From NCBI GenBank assembly GCA_015068665.1, contig SVKB01000003.1:1-64000 (forward strand): 64,000 bases of DNA, read 5' to 3'. The position numbers were made by a program, and so were the translations under genes. Under the pieces are notes generated by a model. That model saw nothing but the letters and a program-made list of their open reading frames with translations, ran no database searches and had not been told where the DNA came from. Every line of letters starts with the position of its first letter. The first letter of the stretch is position 1. Shown here piece by piece: positions 17,641-26,615 of the stretch. The DNA is from Oscillospiraceae bacterium. Its GTDB lineage: Bacteria > Bacillota > Clostridia > UMGS1840 > HGM11507.

Positions 17641-18716
17641 ATAAATTGAGTAAGCTTCCCAAACTGTCGGTTATTATGAGTGTATATAACGGCGAAAGCT
17701 ATCTTTGCGAGGCTGTTGAAAGTGTTCTTAATCAAACCTGTACCGATTTTGAGCTTATAATTATAAATGACTGCTCAACGGACAGGACGGCTGAAATTTT
17801 GGACGGGCTTTCTAAAAGGGATGAAAGAATAAGAGTTTATACCAATGAGGTTAATTTAAAGCTTCCCGCCTCTTTGAATAAGGCAATATCTTTGTGCAGA
17901 GGTGATTATATCTTAAGAATGGATTCGGATGATTTATGTCTTCCGAAGCGCTTTGAAAAACAGCTTTTATTTATGGAAAATAATAAGGATGTTGACCTTT
18001 CCTCAATAAGATTTTTAACCCTGAAAAACGGAGTGTATCTCCCCGGAGGATGCGGTGGAAGAACGGATAACGAGGCATTAAAAGCAATGCTTCTTGTAAC
18101 CAATCCCATTTTGCATCCGGGTGTTATAATGAAAAAAGAAGTAGCCTGCGAGCTTATGTATGATACAACGCTTACCTGTACCGAAGACTTGGAGCTATGG
18201 ACAAGAATGGTACTTAAAGGTAAGAAAATTGCAATCCTGCCCGAATATCTTTTAATATACAGGCTTCACGATAAGCAGATTACAAGCACCACTCTTGACC
18301 GTCAGCATAAGGAGGTTCTTTTGGTAGAGGAAAAATACTATAAAGGGCTGCTTTCCCATATCCCCGATGAAATAAAAGAGTTTTACATATCGGGTGTATA
18401 TTTTAAGGAAAATGCGGATGTGGATAAGCTTATAAAGCTTTTTAAATGGGTAAAGGCAAATAATAAGGGCGCATTTACCAAAGCTGCCGTAAGCTATGCT
18501 TTTTTGGAAATGCTTGCCGAGTATAAACGTCAGGAGATTCCCAAAAAGAATATAATAAAGGGGATGCTTCATTTCTCCCCGTTATTTCTTATAAAGGAAA
18601 TCTTAAGAAGAAAACAGTGTGCAAAAAGTGACCTTTGCAAGCTTTATAAAGCGGCAGAGGAATACGGTCTTAAAAGAACAGGGGGCAATGATGCCTTCCC
18701 TCAGTTTGAAAAATGA
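17637..18716 (+). CDS. Glycosyltransferase family 2
   Basis: A 359-residue GT-A enzyme: LSVIMSVYNGESYL, IINDCSTDRTA and LRMDSDDLC form the nucleotide-sugar and DXD sites, and CTEDLELWTRM matches the acceptor-side motif of galactofuranosyl/rhamnosyl-type GT2 enzymes. GTG 17637 overlaps the preceding stop. TTG 17646 is better spaced from GAGGGTG and may be the true start. It is the last glycosyltransferase of the operon. Confidence 0.87.
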   Translation: MNKLSKLPKLSVIMSVYNGESYLCEAVESVLNQTCTDFELIIINDCSTDRTAEILDGLSKRDERIRVYTNEVNLKLPASLNKAISLCRGDYILRMDSDDLCLPKRFEKQLLFMENNKDVDLSSIRFLTLKNGVYLPGGCGGRTDNEALKAMLLVTNPILHPGVIMKKEVACELMYDTTLTCTEDLELWTRMVLKGKKIAILPEYLLIYRLHDKQITSTTLDRQHKEVLLVEEKYYKGLLSHIPDEIKEFYISGVYFKENADVDKLIKLFKWVKANNKGAFTKAAVSYAFLEMLAEYKRQEIPKKNIIKGMLHFSPLFLIKEILRRKQCAKSDLCKLYKAAEEYGLKRTGGNDAFPQFEK

Positions 18717-18733
18717 AAACAGGAGCTTTGATA

Positions 18734-20110
18734 ATGCAGATTTTTGAATATCCCTATGTAATAATAACCGTTCTGGTAGCCGGCTTTCTTATTATGGGAG
18801 CTATTGGAATTTACTTTTCGGTAAAATGTGTAAGAGTAGCAAATGAAACCGAGGAAAAGGGCTTTGTGGGAATAAACCGAATTGAAAATGATTATGACAA
18901 ATCAAGGCGGAATAAAAAGAGCCGTTGTCTTATTTTTATCTCGGTTGACCTTGACAGTATGATAAGACTTTATTCCGAATCCAAGGCAAAAAGAGTCTTT
19001 CTGGATATCCGCCGTCTTTTCCTTATGAAGTTTTCCGAGCATCCTCAAAGTAAAATTGCATCTGCGGGCACCTATAATTTCTTAGTGCTTACCGATGACG
19101 GGGCGCAGGAGATAATAGATGATATAGAGGTATCACTTTCCCAGATTAATAAAAAGCTTATAGATAATGGGGGAGTCAATGCCATCAAGGTGCGCTTTGG
19201 TATTTATTCTACCAATTCAACCGAGGTTACCTTTAATACGGCTCTTACCCGTGCAAAGCAGGCGTGTGCCATAGCAGAAGAAACTGATGAGCATTACTGT
19301 GAGTGGGATTCTCAGAACGGCCGTAAATTTGAAAAAAAGGTAAAGATAGAAAATAATATTGAAACCGAGATTGACAATAACCGTTTCTTTCTTGTGTATC
19401 AGCCTATTATTGATGCAAAAACAGGTCTTCCAATGGGAGCTGAGGTTCTTGCCCGTCTTAATTCCAAGGATGAGGGTGTGCTTAACCCGGGTGCCTTTTT
19501 AGATGCGGTAAACAATGTAGGCCTTACCGAGAAATTCGATTATTATATATTTGAAAAAAACTGTAAGTGGATTTCAAACGATAAGGAAAAAAGGGAAAAG
19601 TATATGTACACCATAAACTTCTCAAGAGAAACTCTTTGTGATGAAAAATTCCCCGAGAAGCTTATCGGTATAATCGATAAATACGGAATAAAGTATTCTG
19701 CAACCGCTATTGAAATACTGGAGGATAAAAATCTTTCGGATAAGGAAAAGGATATTCTTAAAAAGAATATAAGCGTTCTTAAGGAAAAGGGAATAGTAAT
19801 TCTTCTTGATGACTTCGGAAGCGGCTTTACCTCCTTTACCGATTTAAATGACTTTAATGTAAATATTGTAAAAATTGACCGTAAGGTAATACAAAATGCT
19901 CTTGAAAAAACCGGATATCTTATTTTCATGAATATATTAAGAACCGCAAAGGAGCTTGGTTTTAAAACTCTCTGTGAAGGGATTGAAACCGAGGAAATGA
20001 AAAACCTTCTGACCGAATCGGGCTGTGATTATCTTCAGGGCTTTTATTACTATAAGCCAATGCCCGTTGCACAGTTTGAAAAGCTGTTTGAAAAAATAGA
20101 GGGGATGTAA
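18734..20110 (+). CDS. Membrane-bound degenerate-GGDEF/EAL protein (probable c-di-GMP phosphodiesterase)
   Basis: ATG 18734 is chosen because AGGAG ends 8 nt upstream; ATG 18713 overlaps the previous stop. Residues about 7-30 are a membrane helix. Residues 55-200 resemble GGDEF but the signature loop is SAGTYNF, so no cyclase activity is expected. The C-terminal EAL domain retains EVLAR, the Asn in TINFS, the Glu in EILED, DDFGSGF, KIDRK, EGIET and QGFYYYKP, which are the metal-binding and catalytic positions. It is likely an active c-di-GMP hydrolase or receptor. As the last operon gene it pairs with the Wzz-GGDEF fusion, suggesting nucleotide control of polymer output. Confidence 0.87.
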   Translation: MQIFEYPYVIITVLVAGFLIMGAIGIYFSVKCVRVANETEEKGFVGINRIENDYDKSRRNKKSRCLIFISVDLDSMIRLYSESKAKRVFLDIRRLFLMKFSEHPQSKIASAGTYNFLVLTDDGAQEIIDDIEVSLSQINKKLIDNGGVNAIKVRFGIYSTNSTEVTFNTALTRAKQACAIAEETDEHYCEWDSQNGRKFEKKVKIENNIETEIDNNRFFLVYQPIIDAKTGLPMGAEVLARLNSKDEGVLNPGAFLDAVNNVGLTEKFDYYIFEKNCKWISNDKEKREKYMYTINFSRETLCDEKFPEKLIGIIDKYGIKYSATAIEILEDKNLSDKEKDILKKNISVLKEKGIVILLDDFGSGFTSFTDLNDFNVNIVKIDRKVIQNALEKTGYLIFMNILRTAKELGFKTLCEGIETEEMKNLLTESGCDYLQGFYYYKPMPVAQFEKLFEKIEGM

Positions 20111-20173
20111 AAACTCCTGACCGCAAAAAAGTGAAATATATTAATATGTATTTTCCTGTCCTTTTAAAAGTAC

Positions 20174-20220
20174 AAAAGGGATGCAAGTAAATTACTCGTA
20201 ATTTATTTGCATCCCCTTTT
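20174..20220. terminator. Bidirectional terminator between EPS operon 1 and yajC
   Basis: A long stem of about 20 bp (AAAAGGGATGCAAGTAAATTA with its complement) with a CTCG loop ends in T-runs on both strands. It separates the convergent operon and yajC. A near copy lies at 20630-20667. Confidence 0.85.
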
Positions 20221-20226
20221 AAATTT

Positions 20227-20532
20227 TTAAGCCTTTTCCTTTTTAAGAACTTCCTTTATGCCCCATTTATAAATGTGCATAACTGCCTGGTTCTCACCCT
20301 GACCGCATTCGAAGTCAATTTTATCATCCTTGATTTTGGTAACCTTACCGTAGAAACCGCCGATGGTTACTATTTTGTCACCAACCTCAAGAGCTGACAG
20401 CATATCCTTGAACTGCTTATCCTTCTTTTTCTGAGGTCTTATTAAAAGAAAATAGAAAATTGCACCCCAGATAAGAAGCATTGGGATAAGAGAAAGTAGT
20501 GAGCTTGCGCCCCCTGCTGTTGTCTGATCCAT
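20227..20532 (-). CDS. yajC: Preprotein translocase subunit YajC
   Basis: The 101-residue protein has one N-terminal membrane helix (LLSLIPMLLIWGAIFYFLLIR), then the family signature RPQKKKDKQF and a small beta-rich domain with VGDKIVTIGGFYGKV. YajC is an accessory subunit of the SecDF-YajC translocase complex in the membrane. GGAGG lies before the ATG. It is a single-gene unit here, with its own promoter at 20564-20592 and hairpins on both sides; neither secD nor tgt is next to it. Confidence 0.93.
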   Translation of the reverse strand: MDQTTAGGASSLLSLIPMLLIWGAIFYFLLIRPQKKKDKQFKDMLSALEVGDKIVTIGGFYGKVTKIKDDKIDFECGQGENQAVMHIYKWGIKEVLKKEKA

Positions 20533-20563
20533 AATATAATACCTCCGTATTTCTTTTTTTATT

Positions 20564-20592
20564 ATTATATCTTATTTTGGAAAAATATACAA
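20564..20592 (-). promoter_or_regulatory. Promoter of yajC
   Basis: On the - strand TTGTAT (20587-20592) and TATAAT (20564-20569) are separated by 17 bp, 31 bp before the ATG. Confidence 0.7.
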
Positions 20593-20629
20593 GTGGTTTT
20601 GATAAAATTCATAAAAAGTTAATTTAAAA

Positions 20630-20667
20630 GGGATACAAATAAATTATCGGTAATTTATTTGCATCCC
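20630..20667 (-). terminator. Hairpin after the dehydrogenase pair, near copy of the one at 20174
   Basis: GGGATACAAATAAATTA pairs with a downstream complement across a TCGG loop. On the - strand it follows the dehydrogenase gene and acts as its likely terminator. Stem sequence is almost the same as the hairpin on the other side of yajC. Confidence 0.7.
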
Positions 20668-20695
20668 TATCGTAATTTTAAAATCCCGTTTTTAT

Positions 20696-21688
20696 TTAAG
20701 CTAACTGTGAAAGATTATCTAAGTTAACGCCTGCCTTTAATTTTTCACCACGGTTAAATCTTTCAAGCTCTTCACAAACGTGAAGTGCAATTCTCTTAAG
20801 ACCGTTTGTAACAGTACCTGCGATATGAGGAGTTAAAACAACATTATCCATATATCTTAACATATTGTTTTCAAGTGGCGGTTCAGGATTTGTAACATCA
20901 ATACAAGCGAAGATTCTGTGTCTGTGAAGCTCTGCAATTAAGTCTGCTTCGTTGATAACAGAGCCACGGGAGGTATTGATTAAAACCGCACCCTCCTTCA
21001 TAAGTGAAAGATTGGATTTATTTAACATATTATCGGTAGCAGGGATGGAAGGAGCGTGAACGGTAACAACATCACTTGTCGCCATAAGCTCGTCAAGCTC
21101 AACCTTAACAGCACCGATTTCTTCGATCTGCTCTTTGGTTAAAATCGGGTCATACATTAAAATATCAACATGGAAGTTCTTAAGAAGCTTAACCATGTGT
21201 CTTCCCACAAAACCGCCGCTGATTACACCAACTTTAATATCGTAAAAGTCCTTAACGATTAAATCTTTACATTCAGCCCAAAGTCCCTTTGATGTGTTTG
21301 CATTTAACTGATAGAAGCCCTTGCAGGCGGAAAGTGCAAAGCCTAAAGCTGTTTCGGCAACACCCTCACCGATTGCACAGGCAGAGTTTGTGATGGGAAT
21401 TTTCTTTGCAATATATTCGTCAGTCATAATAGGCTTGATGGAGCCTGCAGCATGAAGAACAATCTGAAGATCAGGGCATAAATCAAGAATTTCCTGTGTG
21501 ATTTTAGGAGAGCCCCAGGATGTTATGATGGCATTGCTTCCCTTGACAAATTCATGAACATAATCCATATCCTCGAAGTCATCTTTATCATAAATTTTAA
21601 CTTCGCCCTGTTTTCTTAATCTTTCGTAATATTTTTCTCCGAAAACGGTTTCTCTTTTTGCACCGTTAACCAAAACTGTAATTTTCAT
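20696..21688 (-). CDS. D-isomer-specific 2-hydroxyacid dehydrogenase
   Basis: NAD-dependent oxidoreductase of 330 residues. The nucleotide-binding loop reads GVISGGFVGRHMV, and the catalytic triad is seen as NTSRGS (Arg), TNPEPP (Glu) and TPHIAG (His). It is closest in layout to phosphoglycerate dehydrogenase-like enzymes without the ACT domain, so serine synthesis is less likely than catabolism of a sugar acid. GGAG precedes the ATG. It follows a Gfo/Idh/MocA gene by 13 bp, and the pair probably works on one carbohydrate-derived substrate. Confidence 0.87.
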   Translation of the reverse strand: MKITVLVNGAKRETVFGEKYYERLRKQGEVKIYDKDDFEDMDYVHEFVKGSNAIITSWGSPKITQEILDLCPDLQIVLHAAGSIKPIMTDEYIAKKIPITNSACAIGEGVAETALGFALSACKGFYQLNANTSKGLWAECKDLIVKDFYDIKVGVISGGFVGRHMVKLLKNFHVDILMYDPILTKEQIEEIGAVKVELDELMATSDVVTVHAPSIPATDNMLNKSNLSLMKEGAVLINTSRGSVINEADLIAELHRHRIFACIDVTNPEPPLENNMLRYMDNVVLTPHIAGTVTNGLKRIALHVCEELERFNRGEKLKAGVNLDNLSQLA

Positions 21689-21701
21689 TTTTTATCTCCT
21701 T

Positions 21702-22646
21702 TTAGTCTTTATAAAGTACCTTTGCGGCAGCTGCATATTCTTTTTCGAATGCATCACCGTCAAAGGCCGCATCCTCAGGTAAATCCTTTATCCATACAAC
21801 CTCGCCGTTTTTCTTATCTCTTGAAATCTGACCGCAAAGCATACCCTCGGTGCAGTTTAAGATTAAGTCCATATCAGCAAGCTCGTTTGGCTTACCAATA
21901 ACTTCCTTATAGATTTCTCTTATGAAGTTAACATATATATCACCGGTGTCAATATTTATGTGGAAGGTTCCCTTGGTTGTAAAGATTACAATATGGAAGG
22001 GACGCCAGATATTTGTGCCTGTGCAGTATGTACCGATAATGCCGTTTTCAAATTCGCAGGTAAAGATTTCACAGGGACGGCCTTCCTTTTCAGCCTTTCC
22101 CACAAACTTGTTATTGACGATTTTTGACTGTGCAAGACCGGAGAAGGCTTCAACAATGTGAACCGAATAGTTGAATTCGTCAACACCGCTTGTTCCGAAT
22201 AAAGCGATGATTTCGCCTCTTTCCTCAACAGGCTTTGCCAAAAATTCACGGATTTCCTTAGCATATCTTACGGAAGATGAACCGATGATTTTAGCACCGT
22301 TTTTAACAAGCTCCTTAACTCTCTTTATGTCTTTAACCGAACCTACAATAGGCTTGTCGATAAATACAGGCTTGCCCTTTTCAATAAAAGGCATAGCATA
22401 ATCAAGATGATTATCCCAGTTGCAGGACTGAATAAAGCCGATGTCAACCTTGTCAACCATATCCTCGATTTCAGCAACCTTGCCTTCTAAAGCATATCTT
22501 TTAACGAACCAGTCTTCCTCATCAGCTTTACGGAAACCCTTGTTACAAAGATAGTGATACTTGATATCCATGCAGAAGGATTCCATCTTTTCTCCCCATG
22601 CCTTTGGATGGGAGATGTCCAGATTAACTAAACCTACTTTTACCAT
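21702..22646 (-). CDS. Gfo/Idh/MocA-family oxidoreductase
   Basis: A 314-residue protein with an N-terminal Rossmann region (MVKVGLVNLDISHP), QSCNWDNHLDY, and the family motif as VFIDKPI (EKP becomes DKP, with the catalytic-site lysine kept). The C-terminal half is the beta-sheet substrate domain. The usual GxGxxG is changed to GLVNLDIS, so cofactor binding may be atypical. Family members oxidise or isomerise sugars and inositols. It is the first gene of the two-gene - strand operon. Confidence 0.83.
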   Translation of the reverse strand: MVKVGLVNLDISHPKAWGEKMESFCMDIKYHYLCNKGFRKADEEDWFVKRYALEGKVAEIEDMVDKVDIGFIQSCNWDNHLDYAMPFIEKGKPVFIDKPIVGSVKDIKRVKELVKNGAKIIGSSSVRYAKEIREFLAKPVEERGEIIALFGTSGVDEFNYSVHIVEAFSGLAQSKIVNNKFVGKAEKEGRPCEIFTCEFENGIIGTYCTGTNIWRPFHIVIFTTKGTFHINIDTGDIYVNFIREIYKEVIGKPNELADMDLILNCTEGMLCGQISRDKKNGEVVWIKDLPEDAAFDGDAFEKEYAAAAKVLYKD

Positions 22647-22677
22647 AATTGATCACCTTTTTCATATTTTTTTTTAC

Positions 22678-22683
22678 ATTATA
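22678..22683 (-). promoter_or_regulatory. Extended -10 element for the dehydrogenase operon
   Basis: The - strand reads TGA-TATAAT about 32 bp before the Gfo/Idh start codon. No good -35 hexamer is present; the TGN extension may compensate. Confidence 0.5.
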
Positions 22684-22726
22684 TCATGTTAAAATAAAAA
22701 AGTATTTAGTTTTTATTATCTTTTTG

Positions 22727-22755
22727 TTGTACATTTTTGATAATTGTGTTAATAT
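22727..22755 (+). promoter_or_regulatory. Promoter of the tagA-thyX-tmk unit
   Basis: TTGTAC (22727-22732), a 17-bp spacer and TAATAT (22750-22755), 49 bp before the TagA-like start. It is divergent from the dehydrogenase promoter. Confidence 0.55.
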
Positions 22756-22803
22756 ATATTTTGGGCGTGTATGCTTTTAAAAATTTAAAAAAGGAGAAAG
22801 TGT

Positions 22804-23535
22804 ATGGGTAGTCTGAAAATACTGGGCGTAAGAATAGACAAGGTGGATTTTGAGGGCGCAGTTTCGAGAGTTTTATCCTTTCTTGAAACGGACGGTGCAA
22901 AATCGGTTTTTACTCCCAATTCGGAAATAATATATCGGGCAAAGGATGATGAAGAATTTAAAAATGTATTAAACTCCTCCGAGCTTAATACGGCAGACGG
23001 TATCGGAGTTGTTTATGCGTCAAGAATTCTTAAGTCACCGGTTGCCTGCCGTGTTGCAGGCTATGACCTTGCCTGCCGTTTGCTTCCCGTAATGAACGAA
23101 AGAAAATTAAAGCTTTTCTTATTCGGAGGAAAAGAGGGAGTTGCTCTTAAGGCAAAGGAAGAAATTTTAAAAAAATATCCCGATATTGATATATGCGGGG
23201 TGGAAAACGGTTACTTTACCGATGATACCCATATTATTAATCACATAAACGAAAAAGAGCCTCATTTTGTATTTGTGTGTCTTGGTGCCCCTAAGCAGGA
23301 AAACTGGATACATAAAAATAAAGAAAGGCTTAATGCAAAGGTTTTGATGGGAATAGGGGGAAGCCTTGATGTATTTGCGGGCACTGCAAAGAGGGCACCT
23401 GAATTTTTCATTAAGCTTAATATTGAATGGCTTTACAGACTTATTAAAAATCCTTCAAGAATAGGGCGTATGATGGCGCTTCCTAAATTCGGGATTGCAG
23501 TTATAAAATCAAAAAGGGGGAACAAAAATGCTTAA
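22804..23535 (+). CDS. WecG/TagA/CpsF-family glycosyltransferase (GT26)
   Basis: The 243-residue protein shows the GT26 pattern: [15 protein letters not shown], the [13 protein letters not shown] catalytic region, [30 protein letters not shown] and [19 protein letters not shown]. TagA-type enzymes add ManNAc to GlcNAc-diphospho-undecaprenol, starting teichoic acid or enterobacterial common-antigen-like linkage units. AAAGGAGAAAG lies before the ATG. Its end overlaps thyX by 8 bp. It may serve either polysaccharide locus or a wall polymer. Confidence 0.92.
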   Translation: MGSLKILGVRIDKVDFEGAVSRVLSFLETDGAKSVFTPNSEIIYRAKDDEEFKNVLNSSELNTADGIGVVYASRILKSPVACRVAGYDLACRLLPVMNERKLKLFLFGGKEGVALKAKEEILKKYPDIDICGVENGYFTDDTHIINHINEKEPHFVFVCLGAPKQENWIHKNKERLNAKVLMGIGGSLDVFAGTAKRAPEFFIKLNIEWLYRLIKNPSRIGRMMALPKFGIAVIKSKRGNKNA

Positions 23536-24289
23536 CGTTAAATTATTAAGCTACACAAAGGATTGTGAAAAGGTGGTTGCCGCGGCGGCAAAACTATGCT
23601 ATTCTCCGTCGGGAATAGAGGATATTTTTGAAAATCTGGATGAGGAGAAAACCGCTTCCTTTTTGGGAAGGTTGTCCTCTATGCATCACGAAAGTCCCTT
23701 TGAGCACATGAGCTTTACCTTCGGTATAGAGGGTGTTTCAAGAAGCCTTCTTGCACAAATTACAAGGCACAGAATTGCATCCTATTCGGTAAAATCCCAA
23801 AGATATGTCAAGGAGGGTGCATTCTCCTATGTTGTACCGCCTTATATTGAAAATAACGAAAAGGCAAAGGAAATTTTCCTAAAGGCAATGGAGGATGACC
23901 AGAAAACTTACGATGAGCTTACTGCCATTTTATTTGAGCAGCATTATAACAGGCTTATAAGCGAAGGCAAGGATGAGAAAACCGCTAAAATGACTGCGGA
24001 AAAAACCGCAATCGAGGATGCCCGTTTTGTTCTTCCCAATGCTTGCGAAACAAAGATAGTTGCCACCTTCAATGCAAGAAGTCTTTTCAATTTCTTTAAT
24101 CACCGTTGCTGTACAAGAGCACAGTGGGAAATAAAGGCTTTAGCAGATGAAATGCTGAGACTGGTAAAAGAGGTTGCTCCCACAGTATTTAAGGAAAGCG
24201 GACCTCCATGCGTTTCGGGACCATGCCCTGAGGGTGCAAAAAGCTGTGGAAGAAGACAGGAAATGATAAAAATATATAAAGGGGAATAA
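23528..24289 (+). CDS. thyX: Flavin-dependent thymidylate synthase ThyX
   Basis: Converts dUMP to dTMP using methylene-tetrahydrofolate, FAD and NADPH. The diagnostic RHRxxSxxxxSxRY motif is seen as [27 protein letters not shown] and the C-terminal [20 protein letters not shown] match the FAD and nucleotide sites. 253 residues is normal. Starts in the overlap with the TagA-like gene after AAAGGGGG. Thymidylate kinase follows 2 bp later, so two consecutive steps of dTTP synthesis are coupled. Confidence 0.96.
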   Translation: MLNVKLLSYTKDCEKVVAAAAKLCYSPSGIEDIFENLDEEKTASFLGRLSSMHHESPFEHMSFTFGIEGVSRSLLAQITRHRIASYSVKSQRYVKEGAFSYVVPPYIENNEKAKEIFLKAMEDDQKTYDELTAILFEQHYNRLISEGKDEKTAKMTAEKTAIEDARFVLPNACETKIVATFNARSLFNFFNHRCCTRAQWEIKALADEMLRLVKEVAPTVFKESGPPCVSGPCPEGAKSCGRRQEMIKIYKGE

Positions 24290-24291
24290 TT

Positions 24292-24960
24292 ATGGGAAAG
24301 CTTATAGTAATAGAGGGTGTTGACGCTTCGGGAAAGGCTACCCAGACAAAGCTTTTATTCGAGTATCTTAAGGAAAAATCGGATAAAACCTTAAAAATAG
24401 AATTTCCCGACTATGAAAGTCCCTCCTCCTCACTTGTAAAAATGTATTTAAGCGGTGAATTCGGTGAAAATGCAAATGATGTAAGCCCCTATATTGCATC
24501 CACTTTTTTTGCGGCGGACAGGTACGCCTCTTATAAAACCAAATGGGAAAAGCAGTATAAGGACGGCTACACAATCGTATTTGACCGTTATGTTACCGCC
24601 AATATGCTTCATCAGGCATCCAAGTTTTCAGATGAAGATGAGAAAAGAAAATTTATTGACTGGCTTTGTGAATTCGAATACGGTCTTTACGGACTGCCCG
24701 AGCCTACGGTAAAGCTTTTTCTTGATGTGCCTCCCGAAATAAGTGCATATCTTATGAGAGAAAGACTTAATAAATTTTCGGGTGAGGAAGCCAAGGATAT
24801 TCATGAAAGAGATAAAGACTATTTGTATAAAACCTATGAAAATGCGAAATTTGTTGCGGCAAATTACGGCTTTACGGTAATTAACTGTGTTAAGGACGGT
24901 AAGCTTCGCAGTATTGAGGATATACAAAATGAGATAAGGACAATTGTTGATGGAATTTAA
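24292..24960 (+). CDS. tmk: Thymidylate kinase
   Basis: Phosphorylates dTMP to dTDP. The P-loop GVDASGKATQ follows MGKLIVIE. FDRYVTANMLHQ is the nucleotide-binding DRY-type motif, and FLDVPPEIS precedes the lid region. The lid has RERLNKFSGE. At 222 residues it is slightly longer than typical and the sequence between P-loop and DRY region is somewhat divergent, as in Clostridial tmk forms. AAAGGGGAATAATT precedes the ATG. Confidence 0.9.
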   Translation: MGKLIVIEGVDASGKATQTKLLFEYLKEKSDKTLKIEFPDYESPSSSLVKMYLSGEFGENANDVSPYIASTFFAADRYASYKTKWEKQYKDGYTIVFDRYVTANMLHQASKFSDEDEKRKFIDWLCEFEYGLYGLPEPTVKLFLDVPPEISAYLMRERLNKFSGEEAKDIHERDKDYLYKTYENAKFVAANYGFTVINCVKDGKLRSIEDIQNEIRTIVDGI

Positions 24961-25825
24961 AAAAATTGAGCTTACGGACAAGCCGGTATTTGACAAATAC
25001 TATAAAAAATATCCTCAGCATTCCGAGTATTTAAGCTTTACAACCCTGTTTACCTGGCAGGCTTATGTGAAGTTTATGTATGTGGTGCTTGACGGGCATA
25101 TTGTAATAAAATTTGAAAACTACAAAAATAAAAAGGTATATATTCTTATTCCCGAAACCGATTCATCGGTTCTTAAGGAGCTGATCCCAAGGCTTGACAG
25201 GGAGGGATATAAAAGCTTTTCAAATCTTACAAAAAAACAAACTGAAGATATAGAAATGCTTTTCCCCGGTCAGTATACCTTTTCCCATAAGAGGGATAGT
25301 GATAATTACATTTACCTTTCCGAAAAAATGGCATCCCTTTCGGGGAAAAAGCTTCATTCAAAGAAAAATTTTGTCAATCGCTTCAAAAAGGAAAATGAAT
25401 ACAGCTATGAAAAAATAACCGGGGCCAACATTCCCGAATGCCTTGAGGTGTTAAACGCCTGGTGTGAAAAGAAGGAATGTTCAGGGGAATCGGTAAGCGC
25501 GGAAAGCTGTGCCTGCACACTTGCTATAAAGAATATGGAGGCTCTTTCCTTAAAGGGCGGGGCAATAAGAGTAAATGGGAAAATTGTTGCCTTTACCCTT
25601 GGTGAAAGGGTGGCTGACGACATGGCAGTTATCCATTTTGAAAAGGCGGATTATAACTACAAGGGCGCTTTTCAGACCATTTTTATGGAATTTGTGAAAA
25701 ATGAGTGGATGGATGTTACCTTTATTAACAGAGAGGAAGATACAGGGGATGAGGGCTTAAGAAAAGCAAAGCTGTCCTACTGCCCCGAATATTTACTTGA
25801 GATGTATGATGGAAGTAAAATTTGA
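24950..25825 (+). CDS. DUF2156 protein (LPG-synthetase C-terminal-like acyltransferase fold)
   Basis: The 291-residue protein begins MEFKKIELTDKPVFDKYY and has LSFTTLFTWQ, HSKKNFVNRFKK and a GNAT-like half with GGAIRVNGKIVAFTLGE and INREEDTGDEGLRKAK, all typical of DUF2156. Relatives transfer aminoacyl groups to lipids or peptides, but free-standing members are uncharacterised. ATG 24950 lies 9 nt after AAGGA. The frame is open to TTG 24944. It overlaps both tmk and the next acyltransferase, so the two acyltransferase-fold proteins are probably co-translated. Confidence 0.85.
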   Translation: MEFKKIELTDKPVFDKYYKKYPQHSEYLSFTTLFTWQAYVKFMYVVLDGHIVIKFENYKNKKVYILIPETDSSVLKELIPRLDREGYKSFSNLTKKQTEDIEMLFPGQYTFSHKRDSDNYIYLSEKMASLSGKKLHSKKNFVNRFKKENEYSYEKITGANIPECLEVLNAWCEKKECSGESVSAESCACTLAIKNMEALSLKGGAIRVNGKIVAFTLGERVADDMAVIHFEKADYNYKGAFQTIFMEFVKNEWMDVTFINREEDTGDEGLRKAKLSYCPEYLLEMYDGSKI

Positions 25826-26606
25826 TATTGCAAGAAAGAGCGATGTTCCCGCTTTAAAAAAAATGTGGCAGGAAATATTTAAGGATACAAAAGAATATAC
25901 CGAGCTTTATTTTTCCTATAAATTCAAAGAGGGAAATGCCTTTGTAATACGCATAGAGGATGAAATAATTTCCACCCTGTATGTGGAATATACCGATCTT
26001 TTTATTGAGGGAAAAATCCTTAAGGGTGCTTATTTTTGCGGAATTGCAACAAAGAAGGAGCACCGTGGAAAGGGCTTTGCGGGAAGGCTTATTGAGTATG
26101 CAAAAAAAAATATTCAAAAAACCGATATAATATATCTTATTCCTGCAAATAACTCCCTTTTTAATTTCTATAAAAGCTTTGGCTTCAGGGAGTTTACCTG
26201 TATTGACAGGCTTAAAATAAAAAGGGAAGAGGGAGTAAAACTTCCTCCTTATACCAATGAATTTAACTACGAGCTAATTAATTCTTTCTATGAAAAAAGC
26301 GGTAATTCTCTTTATGTAAAAAGGGATGAAGCCTTCTTTAAGGCAATATATGACTGCTATAAAAATATATCGGTTTTTAAGGACGGATATGTTATCTGGT
26401 ATATCGAAGAAAACATTCCTCATCTAATAGAATATTCCTTTTCCTATGAAAGAGCGGTTGAAATCCTTAAAGGGCTTCTGAATGAAAGAAACGAAGAGGA
26501 AGGAATTATTTATAAAAAATGGGGCAATGAGCCCTTTACGGTATGTATTACCGACCTTGAAATCCGAGAAATAAATAATAAATATATAAATTTAATGTTG
26601 AATTAG
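25806..26606 (+). CDS. GNAT-family N-acetyltransferase
   Basis: The N-terminal 140 residues are a GNAT domain with the acetyl-CoA loop GIATKKEHRGKGFAGRLIEYA and IPANNSLFNFYKSFGF. The C-terminal 120 residues form a second, weaker alpha/beta region, giving the two-part layout of Eis-like acetyltransferases. Start could be ATG 25806 or 25809, both inside the end of the DUF2156 gene. The substrate is unknown. Confidence 0.85.
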   Translation: MMEVKFDIARKSDVPALKKMWQEIFKDTKEYTELYFSYKFKEGNAFVIRIEDEIISTLYVEYTDLFIEGKILKGAYFCGIATKKEHRGKGFAGRLIEYAKKNIQKTDIIYLIPANNSLFNFYKSFGFREFTCIDRLKIKREEGVKLPPYTNEFNYELINSFYEKSGNSLYVKRDEAFFKAIYDCYKNISVFKDGYVIWYIEENIPHLIEYSFSYERAVEILKGLLNERNEEEGIIYKKWGNEPFTVCITDLEIREINNKYINLMLN

Positions 26607-26615
26607 GTGAGAAAA

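Noticed and set aside
20696..21688. SerA (3-phosphoglycerate dehydrogenase) of serine synthesis
   Set aside because: No serC neighbour, no ACT domain and an atypical nucleotide loop; pairing with a Gfo/Idh/MocA gene suggests another substrate.
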